64,000 bases of DNA, from contig NZ_NWTG01000003.1 of assembly GCF_002532045.1 (NCBI RefSeq), forward strand, positions 248,001 to 312,000, given 5' to 3'. This document shows positions 16,576 through 25,120 of the stretch, piece by piece. The position numbers and the translations under genes were made by a program. Numbering within the stretch: position 1 is the stretch's first letter; the number at the start of each line of letters is the position of its first letter. Origin of the DNA: Bradyrhizobium sp. C9 (GTDB lineage: Bacteria; Pseudomonadota; Alphaproteobacteria; Rhizobiales; Xanthobacteraceae). The notes below the pieces were generated by a model, which was given only the letters and a program-made list of their open reading frames with translations, did no database searches and had not been told where the DNA came from.

Positions 16576-17892
16576 TCACTGCATCAGATGCCTGGCCAGC
16601 GCATCGAATGCCGGCAGCGTCGTCGGATCGTTGTAGGCGTTGGCCGCGAGCGGATGCGAGCCGAAGCGGGCGATGACCATCTCGGCCTTGGGATCGACGT
16701 AGATTGCCTGACCGTTGACGCCACGCGCCATGAAGGCGCCGTGCTCATTGTGGCTGACCCACCACATGTCGCGGTAGCTCCAGCCCGGAAGCGTCCTGTA
16801 GCCGGCCTTCTCGAAATCGGACTTCCGGCCGCCATTGCGGATGTCGTCGACGACGGCCTTCGGCACGATCTGTTGGCCGTTATGGGTTCCGTCAAGCCGC
16901 ATCATCTCGCCAAAACGCGCCAGATCCCGGACGGCCGCATTCAGCCCGCCGCCGGCGAATTCCGTCCCCTCACTGTCGATCAGCATGTAGGCGTCCTGCT
17001 CCATGCCGAGCTTCTGCCAGATGCGCTCGGAGAGCAGTTCGCCGACGGTCTTGCCGGACGCCCGACGGATCAGCCAGCCGAGCACGTCGCTGTTGACGGT
17101 CTTGTAGGCGAACGCCTCGCCGTGCTGGCCTTCCTTCTTCAATGTCTCGAGGAAGCCGTAGAAGCTGGTCGGCCCGCTATAGCCGGGCGGGCGCGGCACG
17201 AGACCGCCGGCCCTCACATGGTCGAAGATCTCGGCCTTGGGATCGGCGTAGTTCTCAGAATATTTGACGCCGACAGTCATATCCAGGACCTGCCGCACGG
17301 TCGCATCGCCGTAGGCCGTGTCCCTGAGCTCCGGAATGTATTGAGAAACCGGGGCCTTCTCGTCGAGCTTGCCCTCGGCGACCAGCGTGGCGCCAAGCGT
17401 GCCGAAGAACGACTTCGTCACCGACATCGCGATGTGCGTGGCATGCTGGTTCATCACGCCGAAATAGCGCTCGTAGACGATCTTGCCCTTGTGGAGCACG
17501 ACGATCGCGTCGGTGTAGTTGGCAGCGAGCGATTGCGCCCACGTCATGGTCCCGGATTGGCCGAGCGGTTGAAAGGTGATGGTGTCGATGTCGGCGAGCT
17601 CGGCGCGCGGCAGCGGCGATGCGGCACTGTCGCCGCGCCAGATATTGCTCGTCGGCACAAAGCGACGGAAATTCGCAAACGACCAGCGCGTCTGCGGAAA
17701 GGCGAAATGCGAGCCGTTGGAAAACTGGATGAGCTTGTCCGCGGGCGGCGGCGAGCCGATCATCCATCCCATCTTGACGGGATCGGAATCGGCGGCGTTC
17801 AGCGGCGGCTGCTGTTGCGCCAGCGCGGCTTCCGTGCCGAGCCCCATCGTCGCGGCCATCATGATACCGACCATCGTCGAACGTCCGGTCAT
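16576..17892 (-). CDS. serine hydrolase, beta-lactamase/NylB-like, secreted
   Basis: A 438-residue class C beta-lactamase-fold hydrolase with a signal peptide (ending ALAQ, about residue 26). The catalytic SxxK is S157-K160 (SVTK) and the Tyr motif is YKTVNSD (Y263, N267, S268), a pattern close to 6-aminohexanoate-dimer hydrolase NylB and related esterases. It should act in the periplasm on an amide or ester. The start is supported by GGGAGG just upstream on its strand. It is divergent from a lysR gene, which probably controls it. Confidence 0.87.
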   Translation of the reverse strand: MTGRSTMVGIMMAATMGLGTEAALAQQQPPLNAADSDPVKMGWMIGSPPPADKLIQFSNGSHFAFPQTRWSFANFRRFVPTSNIWRGDSAASPLPRAELADIDTITFQPLGQSGTMTWAQSLAANYTDAIVVLHKGKIVYERYFGVMNQHATHIAMSVTKSFFGTLGATLVAEGKLDEKAPVSQYIPELRDTAYGDATVRQVLDMTVGVKYSENYADPKAEIFDHVRAGGLVPRPPGYSGPTSFYGFLETLKKEGQHGEAFAYKTVNSDVLGWLIRRASGKTVGELLSERIWQKLGMEQDAYMLIDSEGTEFAGGGLNAAVRDLARFGEMMRLDGTHNGQQIVPKAVVDDIRNGGRKSDFEKAGYRTLPGWSYRDMWWVSHNEHGAFMARGVNGQAIYVDPKAEMVIARFGSHPLAANAYNDPTTLPAFDALARHLMQ

Positions 17893-17981
17893 CGAAACTC
17901 CCTCCCTGGATGAGTTGGTTTCGCCCGCGGTAGCGCTCGGTATCGATATATGTCAAATTCATAATATTACTTATCATATGA
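17893..17981. promoter_or_regulatory. AT-rich divergent promoter region (serine hydrolase / lysR)
   Basis: An 89-base gap with an unusually AT-rich core (about 17943-17980) including TATCGATATATGTCAAATTC and ATAATATTAC. LysR-type T-N11-A sites are plausible here, but no single one stands out. Confidence 0.35.
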
Positions 17982-18941
17982 GTGTATTTCATCGTGCCGA
18001 CGCTCCGACAGATCCAGATGGTTCGCGCCCTCGCCGAGCACCGTCATTTCACCCGCGCCGCGAATGGTCTCGGCGTCACGCAATCCGCCCTCACCAAGAG
18101 CGTGCAGGCGCTCGAGGACGAACTCGGGGTACGCCTGTTCGATCGCGGCGCCGGCACGCTTGAACCGACCATGTTCGGCGCGATCGTGCTGGCACAGGGC
18201 CGCACAGTCCTTCGGGAAATGTCCGAGCTGGTCAGAGAGATCGATCTCGCAAGGGGCCTCGAAACCGGCGGGATCACGGTCAGCGCCAGCGTGTTTCCGG
18301 CGGAGTTGTGGGCGCCGCAGGCGCTGGGGCGGCTGGCGGGAGCGCACCCCAAGCTCACATGCGTGCTGCGCACGCTCGACAGCAAACAGGCGGTCGACGA
18401 TGTATCGGAGGGAATATCCGACATCGCCATTGCCGACGCGACCGAGGCCGAGGGACGGGAGAATCTGGACAGCGAGATTCTGGCGACGACGCCGATGTCT
18501 CTATTCTGTCGGAGCACCCATCCGCTGGCGCGGCGCAAGAGCCTCCGGCCGGAAGACTTTCTCGGCTATCCATTCGCCGGCCCGCCGCTCTCCAGAGCGC
18601 TTGCCCGCCGCAATCTCGGAAAATTCGGCAAGATCGCACTGAGCGTCTCGCCGCACGAGCAGCTCACGCCGCGCATTTCGGTCGGAAGCTTCTCGGCGAT
18701 GGTGCAGGCGGTTCTTCACAGCGATGCGGTCGGCTGGGCGCCCGACTCGCTGTTCGCCGGCCATGCCAAGGACGGGGGCCTCACCGTGCTCAGGGTCTGG
18801 GACCTGACCATCAGCGCGACCTTCGCATTGTATGCGCGGCGCCATCGCACGCTGTCGCCTGCGACGGTCGAATTCATCAAGCTGGTGCGGGCCATGCAGC
18901 CATCAGCGGCGTCCCCCGCGGCCTCTCGGCTGGTGCCGTGA
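17982..18941 (+). CDS. LysR family transcriptional regulator
   Basis: A 319-residue LTTR. The winged helix is at the N-terminus (RQIQMVRALAEHRHFTRAAN ... TQSALTKSVQALEDELGVRLF), followed by the two-lobe effector domain (about residues 95-300). The start is GTG 17982; GTG 17994 (PTLRQIQMV) is an equally reasonable start. Divergent transcription from the NylB-like hydrolase suggests that gene as its target. Effector unknown. Confidence 0.88.
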   Translation: MYFIVPTLRQIQMVRALAEHRHFTRAANGLGVTQSALTKSVQALEDELGVRLFDRGAGTLEPTMFGAIVLAQGRTVLREMSELVREIDLARGLETGGITVSASVFPAELWAPQALGRLAGAHPKLTCVLRTLDSKQAVDDVSEGISDIAIADATEAEGRENLDSEILATTPMSLFCRSTHPLARRKSLRPEDFLGYPFAGPPLSRALARRNLGKFGKIALSVSPHEQLTPRISVGSFSAMVQAVLHSDAVGWAPDSLFAGHAKDGGLTVLRVWDLTISATFALYARRHRTLSPATVEFIKLVRAMQPSAASPAASRLVP

Positions 18942-18978
18942 CGCGGCCGGCATGTGCGCGTGCGATATCCACTCTACC

Positions 18979-19680
18979 TCAGTTTCGCAGCCACTCGACC
19001 AGCGCATCGGCACAGGCCTGCGGCTGCTCCAGCTGCGGCAGGTGACCGCAATCGGGGATCACCACGAGCCTGGCCCCGGGGATGCCGTTGGCCATCTCGT
19101 CTGACAACGCGTTCGGCACGGTGTTGTCGGTATCCGACGTCAGCACCAGCGTCGGGCACTTGATCCAGGCCATGCTCGGTCGTGAATCCGGCCGGCTGAG
19201 CACGGCGTTCTGCTGGCGGATGAAGGCCTCGGCGCCGACGTCCTCGCTCATGTCCTCGACGATCTTCCGCAGGCCTGCATCCCCTTGCCGCGACGGATGC
19301 ACGAAGCCCGGAAACAGCTCGTCGACCACGTTCCGGTACTGACCGGTTTTGGCACGTTCGATCATGCCACGGCGGCGTGCGGTCGCCTCCGGGGTGTCCG
19401 CCCGCGCCTGGGTGTTCATCAGCGCCAATTTCGCGACCCGCTCGGGCGCCTGACGCATGATCTCGAAGGCGATGTAACCGCCCATCGAGTGCCCGGCGAG
19501 CGCAAAGCGCGGCGGCGCCTCGGCCAGGATCCGGCGGGCGATCGCCCCCATATTGTCGTCCCTGACATGGTTGGCGACCGTGACCGGCCCGCACCGCCAC
19601 AGCGCCGGGATGACCGGGGCAAAAATCCGCGGCGAGCAGATGAGGCCCGGGACGAGCAGGATCGGCATCGTGTTGTCCAT
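18979..19680 (-). CDS. alpha/beta hydrolase
   Basis: A 233-residue alpha/beta hydrolase. The nucleophile elbow GHSMGG places the catalytic serine at residue 65; the acid is probably the Asp in TSDTDN and the histidine lies in DCGHLPQLE. ATG 19680 is chosen for the CGGAG ribosome site 8 bases upstream; a longer frame to 19716 has no such site. Substrate not identifiable. It is convergent with the lysR gene. Confidence 0.85.
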   Translation of the reverse strand: MDNTMPILLVPGLICSPRIFAPVIPALWRCGPVTVANHVRDDNMGAIARRILAEAPPRFALAGHSMGGYIAFEIMRQAPERVAKLALMNTQARADTPEATARRRGMIERAKTGQYRNVVDELFPGFVHPSRQGDAGLRKIVEDMSEDVGAEAFIRQQNAVLSRPDSRPSMAWIKCPTLVLTSDTDNTVPNALSDEMANGIPGARLVVIPDCGHLPQLEQPQACADALVEWLRN

Positions 19681-19804
19681 GCGGGAGCTCCGGACCGGGT
19701 CATTTTCGGCAAGCAAACGGCCGCTTCAGGGAACTTTAGATTAAAAGGCCGTTCCGGCCTGTCAAATCGGCGGACACTGCCGTGTGAATCCGTGCCCTTT
19801 CGCT

Positions 19805-19833
19805 TTGACGCCGCAGGGTGCGGCGACTATTTA
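19805..19833 (+). promoter_or_regulatory. candidate carA promoter
   Basis: TTGACG (19805-19810) and TATTTA (19828-19833) are spaced by 17 bases. The predicted start would fall at about 19840, two bases from the carA ATG. However AAAGGG (19834-19839) also sits where a ribosome site would, so transcription could start further upstream instead. Confidence 0.5.
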
Positions 19834-19841
19834 AAGGGCTC

Positions 19842-21035
19842 ATGACAACCCCCGAAAACGCTCCCGCCTGGCCGGACCACAAACCGACCGCGCTCCTTGT
19901 GCTCGCCGATGGTACCGTGCTGGAAGGCTTCGGTCTCGGCGCGGAAGGCCACGCCGTCGGCGAGGTCTGCTTCAACACCGCGATGACCGGCTATGAGGAG
20001 ATCCTCACCGATCCGTCCTATGCCGGCCAGATCATCACCTTCACCTTCCCCCATATCGGCAATGTCGGTACCAACGAGGAAGACATCGAGACGGTGAACA
20101 TGGCCGCGACGCCAGGCGCGCGCGGCGTGATCCTGCGCTCGGCGATCACCGATCCCTCGAACTACCGTGCCACCCGCCACCTCGACCAGTGGTTGAAGGC
20201 GCGCGGGATCATCGGCCTGTCCGGCATCGATACAAGGGCGCTGACCGCGCTGATCCGCTCCAAGGGCATGCCCAACGCGGTGATCGCGCACGCCAGGAAT
20301 GGCGAGTTCGACCTGCACGGCCTGAAGGAAGAGGCTCGCGAATGGCCCGGCCTCGAGGGCATGGACCTGGTGCCGATGGTCACCTCCGGCCAGCGCTTCA
20401 CCTGGGATGAGACCCCCTGGGAGTGGGGCAAGGGTTTTGGCCAGCAGACCGCGCCGGAATTCAACGTGGTCGCGATCGACTACGGCATCAAGCGCAACAT
20501 CCTGCGTCTGCTGGCCGGCGTCGGCGCCAAGGTGACCGTGGTGCCGGCGACGACGGCGGCCGAGGACATCCTGGCGATGAAGCCGGACGGCGTGTTCCTG
20601 TCGAACGGCCCCGGCGATCCCGCCGCGACCGGAAAATATGCCGTGCCCGTCATCCAGAAGGTGATCGCGTCGGGGACGCCGACCTTCGGCATCTGCCTCG
20701 GCCATCAGATGCTGGGCCTTGCCGTCGGCGCCAAGACCATGAAGATGCATCAGGGCCACCACGGCGCCAACCATCCGGTCAAGGACGAGACCACCGGCAA
20801 GGTCGAGATCACCTCGATGAACCACGGCTTTGCGGTGGACCAGGCGACGCTGCCTGCCGGTGCGACCCAGACCCATATCTCGCTGTTCGACGGCTCCAAT
20901 TGCGGCATCGCGCTCGAGGGCAAGCCGGTGTTCTCGGTGCAGTACCACCCGGAAGCCTCACCCGGCCCGCGCGACTCGCACTATCTGTTCCAGCGGTTTG
21001 CCGATCTGATGCGGAAAAAGAAGCAGGCGGCGTAG
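19842..21035 (+). CDS. carA: carbamoyl-phosphate synthase small (glutaminase) subunit
   Basis: A 397-residue glutamine amidotransferase subunit that releases ammonia from glutamine for CarB in arginine and pyrimidine synthesis. The class I triad is C285 (GICLGHQM), H369 and E371 (YHPEASPG). The N-terminal CPSase_sm domain ([15 protein letters not shown]) is complete. ATG 19842 matches the family N-terminus; an upstream in-frame start at 19818 lies inside the promoter region. carB is about 12 kb away on the same strand, so the two subunits are not in one operon here. Confidence 0.96.
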   Translation: MTTPENAPAWPDHKPTALLVLADGTVLEGFGLGAEGHAVGEVCFNTAMTGYEEILTDPSYAGQIITFTFPHIGNVGTNEEDIETVNMAATPGARGVILRSAITDPSNYRATRHLDQWLKARGIIGLSGIDTRALTALIRSKGMPNAVIAHARNGEFDLHGLKEEAREWPGLEGMDLVPMVTSGQRFTWDETPWEWGKGFGQQTAPEFNVVAIDYGIKRNILRLLAGVGAKVTVVPATTAAEDILAMKPDGVFLSNGPGDPAATGKYAVPVIQKVIASGTPTFGICLGHQMLGLAVGAKTMKMHQGHHGANHPVKDETTGKVEITSMNHGFAVDQATLPAGATQTHISLFDGSNCGIALEGKPVFSVQYHPEASPGPRDSHYLFQRFADLMRKKKQAA

Positions 21036-21071
21036 ATCGCGGCCGTCGGCGCAGCCCTTCATGGAATACCG

Positions 21072-21104
21072 CATGCCCGGACCATCTGGTCCGGGCATGA
21101 TCTT
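21072..21104 (+). terminator. carA terminator hairpin
   Basis: CATGCCCGGACCA (21072-21084) and TGGTCCGGGCATG (21087-21099) form a perfect 13-bp stem with a 2-base centre, followed by ATCTTTTG. It lies 36 bases after the carA stop and well before the next start codon at 21184. Confidence 0.7.
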
Positions 21105-21183
21105 TTGTCACGCCTTGCATGAGCGGACTCTGCCAAGCTACTCGTCATATGATGACGATCATCAAGCAGCAGGATTGCCCGAC

Positions 21184-21681
21184 ATGACCGACAGCGCCAC
21201 CCCAGAGCCCGTCTACGGCGTCTCCTCGATCGAGGTGATGGCGTCGATGCCGGGGCTCGACTTCGTGCGCGGCATCTTCGCCCGCACGCTGCCGGAGCCG
21301 CCGATCATGGAGAACGTGGAGCCGTTCGACTGCACCGCCGAGTTGGGTCATGTGGTGATCCACAGCATCCCCGGGCTGCGCCACTACAACCCGATCGGCT
21401 CGGTGCACGGCGGCTATGTCGCGATCCTGCTCGATTCCGCGATGGCGCTCGCGGTGCAGACCACGCTGCCGAAAGGTTCGGGCTACACCACGCTGGAGTT
21501 CAAGATCTCCTTTGTCCGCAGCATGAGCCAGGACACCGGCAAGATCCGCACCGAGGGCCGGGTGCTCAACGCCGGCCGGCGCGCCGCGACCGCCGAAGGC
21601 CGCATCACCGATCAGAACGGCAAGCTGATCGCGCACGCCACCACGACCTGCATGGTGTTCGAGCTTCCCAAAAGCGCCTGA
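21184..21681 (+). CDS. PaaI-type hotdog thioesterase
   Basis: A 165-residue hotdog-fold protein; the signature HGGYVAILLDSAMALAV lies near the middle, and the C-terminal strand is RAATAEGRITDQNGKLIAHA. Such enzymes hydrolyse acyl- or aryl-CoA thioesters. ATG 21184 is chosen because the upstream extension to 21061 overlaps the carA terminator. Substrate unknown. Confidence 0.85.
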   Translation: MTDSATPEPVYGVSSIEVMASMPGLDFVRGIFARTLPEPPIMENVEPFDCTAELGHVVIHSIPGLRHYNPIGSVHGGYVAILLDSAMALAVQTTLPKGSGYTTLEFKISFVRSMSQDTGKIRTEGRVLNAGRRAATAEGRITDQNGKLIAHATTTCMVFELPKSA

Positions 21682-21806
21682 ATGCAATCGCATCTTCGCG
21701 CATTGGAGGCATGACTTACAGCGCTGGATTGGCGCCAGTGCTCTGTGATTGAGTCTCCCTGTCCGAGATCAGGCAACATGATCCGGCCTGCGAAGGGAAA
21801 CGCCCG

Positions 21807-22907
21807 ATGACCTCAGCCAATCCAGACATGACCATCCGCGACATCCGCGTCACGATGCTGCGGCTGCCCTGGGCCGACGACCGCTGGCTCAAGGGCGCAG
21901 CGCTGGGCGCGACGCGCGACATCCTGATCTGCGACGTCGAGACGTCGGGCGGCATCACCGGCATGGGCTATCTATTCGTGTTCCGCCCGGCGATGCAATC
22001 GATCGCGGCCTGTCTCGACGAGTGCATCATCCCGCGTGTGATCGGCAAGGATGCCACCGCGATCGAGGCGATCTGGCGCGATCTGTGGACGGCGACGATG
22101 ACCTATGGCCGCGGCGGCATCGCCGCGATGGCGATGTCGGCGCTCGACATCGCGCTGTGGGACGCGGTCGGAAAGCGCGCCGGCCTGCCGCTGCACCGGC
22201 TGTGGGGGCACTATCGCTCGGAGATTCCGATCTATGGTTCCGGCTGTTTCCGCGGCGCCGGCGGCGACGGCATGATCGAGAAGGCGCTGCATTTCGTGAA
22301 GCAGGGCTACAAGGCGATCAAGATGCAGGTCGCCCATGTTCACACCCCCGCGCAGGACCTCGACAATGTGCGCCGCATGCGCGAGGCGGTCGGGCCCGAC
22401 ATCGACATCATGATCGACGTCAACATGGGCTGGAGTGCCGATGTCGCCATCGAGATGGGACGCAAATTCGAGAAATACGATATCTACTGGCTGGAGGAGC
22501 CGGTGCCGGCCGATGATTTCGCCGGCTATCAGCGCATCGCGGCGGCGCTCGACATGCGCGTCGTCGGCGGCGAGACCCATTTCACGCGCTACGATCTGCG
22601 GCCGTTCTTTCTCAATCCCTGCCTGCCGATCCTGCAACCCGACCCGATGCGCGGCGGCATGACCGACCTGCGCAAGATCGCGGCGCTTGCGGACACGTTC
22701 GGCATCACCATCGCGCCGCATCTGTTCCCCGAACTCAATGTGCACCTGTTGGCTTCGATTCCGAACGGCATCTGGTGCGAGAACATGGCCCTGATCGACG
22801 ACCTCTGGGTCGATCCGCCGAAGATTGCCAACGGCATGATCACCGCGCCGGAGCGGCCGGGACATGGGCTCAAATTCCAGGACGAGGTGTTGAAGTTCAA
22901 AATCTAG
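21807..22907 (+). CDS. mandelate racemase/muconate lactonizing enzyme family protein
   Basis: A 366-residue enolase-superfamily enzyme. The N-terminal capping domain is followed by the barrel with a catalytic lysine in AIKMQ, metal ligands in DVNMGW (Asp), WLEEP (Glu) and VGGETH (Glu), and a His-containing IAPHLFPE near the C-terminus. These fit an acid-sugar dehydratase or racemase, but the specific substrate is not predictable. AAGGGAAAC lies 8-16 bases before the ATG. The cupin gene follows after 62 bases. Confidence 0.87.
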   Translation: MTSANPDMTIRDIRVTMLRLPWADDRWLKGAALGATRDILICDVETSGGITGMGYLFVFRPAMQSIAACLDECIIPRVIGKDATAIEAIWRDLWTATMTYGRGGIAAMAMSALDIALWDAVGKRAGLPLHRLWGHYRSEIPIYGSGCFRGAGGDGMIEKALHFVKQGYKAIKMQVAHVHTPAQDLDNVRRMREAVGPDIDIMIDVNMGWSADVAIEMGRKFEKYDIYWLEEPVPADDFAGYQRIAAALDMRVVGGETHFTRYDLRPFFLNPCLPILQPDPMRGGMTDLRKIAALADTFGITIAPHLFPELNVHLLASIPNGIWCENMALIDDLWVDPPKIANGMITAPERPGHGLKFQDEVLKFKI

Positions 22908-22969
22908 CGGGAACGGTTCCCGGACCGACGGTTTGATATCACCGCCCCTCGCAACGCTGGAGAGCCGCC

Positions 22970-23494
22970 ATGCCGGTGCTGAGTAAGGATGCCGAACCCC
23001 TGAGCATCGTCTTTCAGGACGACGGCCTGGTGCCGAACAATCCGATGCCGTTCCTGGTTTACAAGGGCGCGGTCGGCGTCGGCAAGAATCCCGAGGCCAC
23101 GATCGAGCAGCTGTTCGGCAGCAATGGTTGGGGCGCGATGTGGCGCAACGGCGTCTACGACTTCGCGCATTACCACGCCACCGTGCACGAGGTGCTGGGC
23201 GTCGCCCGCGGCGGCGCGCGCGTGCAGTTCGGCGGCGAGCGCGGCCGTGCGCTCGAGATCACAGCCGGCGACGTCGCGATCCTGCCGGCCGGCACCGGGC
23301 ATCAATGCCTGTCGGCGAGCGGCGACTTCAGCGTGGTCGGCGCCTATCCCCCGGGCCCGCCGATGGACCTGCAACGACCGACGCCGGAGAACCACGTCCG
23401 GGCGCTGAAGACGATCCCGCTGGTGGCGATCCCCGTGACCGATCCGGTGATGGGCAAGAACGGGCCGCTGGTGCGGCTGTGGAGGCGCACCTGA
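22970..23494 (+). CDS. cupin protein (YjlB type)
   Basis: A 174-residue single-domain cupin like Bacillus YjlB. The metal site is visible as HYHATVHEVLGV and the second motif as GDVAILPAGTGHQ. Function unknown; with the preceding enolase-family enzyme it may process a sugar acid. GGAGAG is 8 bases before the ATG. Confidence 0.82.
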   Translation: MPVLSKDAEPLSIVFQDDGLVPNNPMPFLVYKGAVGVGKNPEATIEQLFGSNGWGAMWRNGVYDFAHYHATVHEVLGVARGGARVQFGGERGRALEITAGDVAILPAGTGHQCLSASGDFSVVGAYPPGPPMDLQRPTPENHVRALKTIPLVAIPVTDPVMGKNGPLVRLWRRT

Positions 23495-23503
23495 CCCCAC
23501 CGA

Positions 23504-23974
23504 TCAATGCACGTCGCTCACATGCAGCGCCGAGTACGCGGCGCCGAGGAATACGCTGTACGCAAGCACCATGACGAGGGAAAATCCGGCCGGAAGGCTG
23601 CCGAGGCCGAGCTGGGACGCAAACAGGCCACGGCCGAGCACCGGAAAGTAGAGCAGCCCCATTGCGATCCAGCCCAGAATGCCGAACACGAATCCCTTGG
23701 CGATCCCGCTGTGGCCCGGCAGTAAATGGTAGCTGACGCGAAACAATATCCCGAGAATCAAGGTGCCGTTGACGAAAGACATCGCCCACGGCACCGCCGG
23801 ATGCACCGCGCCTCCGAGCCATTCGCTCAGACCGTGCTGCAGGTCCCGGTAGGGATGGAAGGTCGGAAGCCAGCCCATCCACCGCTTGAGATACATCACA
23901 CCGGAGTGCGCGGCGTTGCCGCACAGTCCTGCAGCAAGCGACCTCCATATCTTGTCACCGAGGGCGAGATACAT
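23504..23974 (-). CDS. four-helix membrane protein, unknown (last gene of the sqr operon)
   Basis: A 156-residue membrane protein with about four hydrophobic segments (SFVNGTLILGILF, VFGILGWIAMGLLYFPVLG, FSLVMVLAYSVFLGAAY and an N-terminal one). It resembles small YagU/DUF6789-like membrane proteins, but I would not assign a family with certainty. ATG 23974 is preferred over a 37-residue upstream extension of poor character. It lies 28 bases after the DUF302 gene and so belongs to the sulfide operon. Confidence 0.65.
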   Translation of the reverse strand: MYLALGDKIWRSLAAGLCGNAAHSGVMYLKRWMGWLPTFHPYRDLQHGLSEWLGGAVHPAVPWAMSFVNGTLILGILFRVSYHLLPGHSGIAKGFVFGILGWIAMGLLYFPVLGRGLFASQLGLGSLPAGFSLVMVLAYSVFLGAAYSALHVSDVH

Positions 23975-24002
23975 CACTGCTTGGCGATCCGCTGCGCCTG
24001 TC

Positions 24003-24392
24003 TCAGGCGATCTCGGCGACAACCTGCCGGAGCAGGTCGCGAACCTTGCCGGCGACGGCGCCGAGCTTGGGGTTCTCGATCGCACTCATCGAAGCAACGG
24101 GATCGACCGCCGAAATCTCCACTCTGCCGCCTTCGTGCTGCTGCACCACCACATTGCAGGGCAGCATGGTGCCGATCTTGTCCTCCAGCGTGAGCGCCTC
24201 GTAGGCGAGCTTCGGGTTGCACGCCCCGAGGATCAGATACGGCCGGAATTCAGCTCCGATCTTCTTGTTGAGGGTGTCCTTGACGTCGATTTGCGTGAGC
24301 ACACCGAAGCCGTGGCTCTTCAGCGCAGCCGTCGTGGCGCTGACGGCTGCGTCGAACGGCATGTCGACGGTTTTCGAGAAATGGTATGTCAT
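24003..24392 (-). CDS. DUF302 domain protein
   Basis: A 129-residue DUF302 protein (VDMPFDAAVSATTAALKSHGFGVLTQID ... LGACNPKLAYEAL ... LPCNVVV). The family is small, cytoplasmic or periplasmic, and often next to sulfur- or copper-related genes. The conserved LGACNP and LPCNV cysteines could take part in thiol chemistry. GGAGAG precedes the start. Part of the sqr operon. Confidence 0.85.
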   Translation of the reverse strand: MTYHFSKTVDMPFDAAVSATTAALKSHGFGVLTQIDVKDTLNKKIGAEFRPYLILGACNPKLAYEALTLEDKIGTMLPCNVVVQQHEGGRVEISAVDPVASMSAIENPKLGAVAGKVRDLLRQVVAEIA

Positions 24393-24447
24393 AGGTCTCT
24401 CCGGAGAAGAGCAGGCATTCGCGCTGCGAAGTCAACAACTGCAAGGG

Positions 24448-24651
24448 CTAGCTGAACGCGCATCCGCCGGGCAGCCCGAGCCTCTTGAACACCATCGCAG
24501 CGGGGCAGAACCCGGTAAACGATGCCTGGACCATGTTCAGCCCGGCAAAGGCCGTCAGCAGGTACCAGTAGGCGTTGACGTAGGTGCCGAGCACGAGGCC
24601 GAGCAAGACGACACACCCCGCGAAGGCAAGAACGGCCTTGTCGATATTCAT
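24448..24651 (-). CDS. DUF2892 (YgaP-like membrane) protein
   Basis: A 67-residue protein with two membrane segments (about residues 6-26 and 30-50) and the signature TGFCPAAMVFKRLG, as in DUF2892 proteins and the membrane part of YgaP, a sulfurtransferase-linked protein. The start 24651 follows GAGGAG on its strand. It lies 25 bases after trxC in the same operon. Confidence 0.82.
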   Translation of the reverse strand: MNIDKAVLAFAGCVVLLGLVLGTYVNAYWYLLTAFAGLNMVQASFTGFCPAAMVFKRLGLPGGCAFS

Positions 24652-24676
24652 GGCAAACTCCTCAGTTTCAGTGACA

Positions 24677-25120
24677 TCAGGAACGGGTAAGACCAGCCTC
24701 GGCCCAGGCAACGATGCCGCGTGCGTCCATCACCCCGGAATGACGGGCAATCTCGCGCCCGCGGCGCATCAGCAACAGGGTCGGAATCCCCGTGACATTG
24801 AGACGAGACGAGGTGGCAGGCGCGCGGTCGGAGTTGAGCTTGAGCAGCCGCACCTTCGGCTCGAGCTGCCCCGCCGCACGTTCGAACATCGGCGCCATGG
24901 CACGGCACGGAGCGCACCAGGGAGCCCAGACGTCGACGAGCAAGGGAATGTCGCTGTTCGCGAGATGACGCGCGAAACCCTCTTCGTCGACCTCGATCGG
25001 ATGGCCGGTGAACATCGGTTGATGGCAGGAGCCGCAGCGCGCACCGTCCGGCGCGCGCCCCGCCGGCAGACGATTGGTCCGCCCGCAATGCCCACACACG
25101 ATCTGACACGTCTCGCTCAT
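24677..25120 (-). CDS. trxC: thioredoxin 2 (TrxC)
   Basis: A 147-residue thioredoxin with the N-terminal zinc ribbon (CGHC and CGSC pairs) followed by the WCAPC active site in a full thioredoxin fold. Start overlaps the SQR stop by 4 bases, so the two are coupled. In this context it may accept or reduce persulfide sulfur made by SQR, in addition to its usual disulfide reductase role. Confidence 0.92.
   Translation of the reverse strand: MSETCQIVCGHCGRTNRLPAGRAPDGARCGSCHQPMFTGHPIEVDEEGFARHLANSDIPLLVDVWAPWCAPCRAMAPMFERAAGQLEPKVRLLKLNSDRAPATSSRLNVTGIPTLLLMRRGREIARHSGVMDARGIVAWAEAGLTRS

Noticed and set aside
20000..24000. Possible genomic island with the enolase-family and cupin genes
   Set aside because: No integrase, no flanking direct repeats, no tRNA boundary and no visible composition shift.
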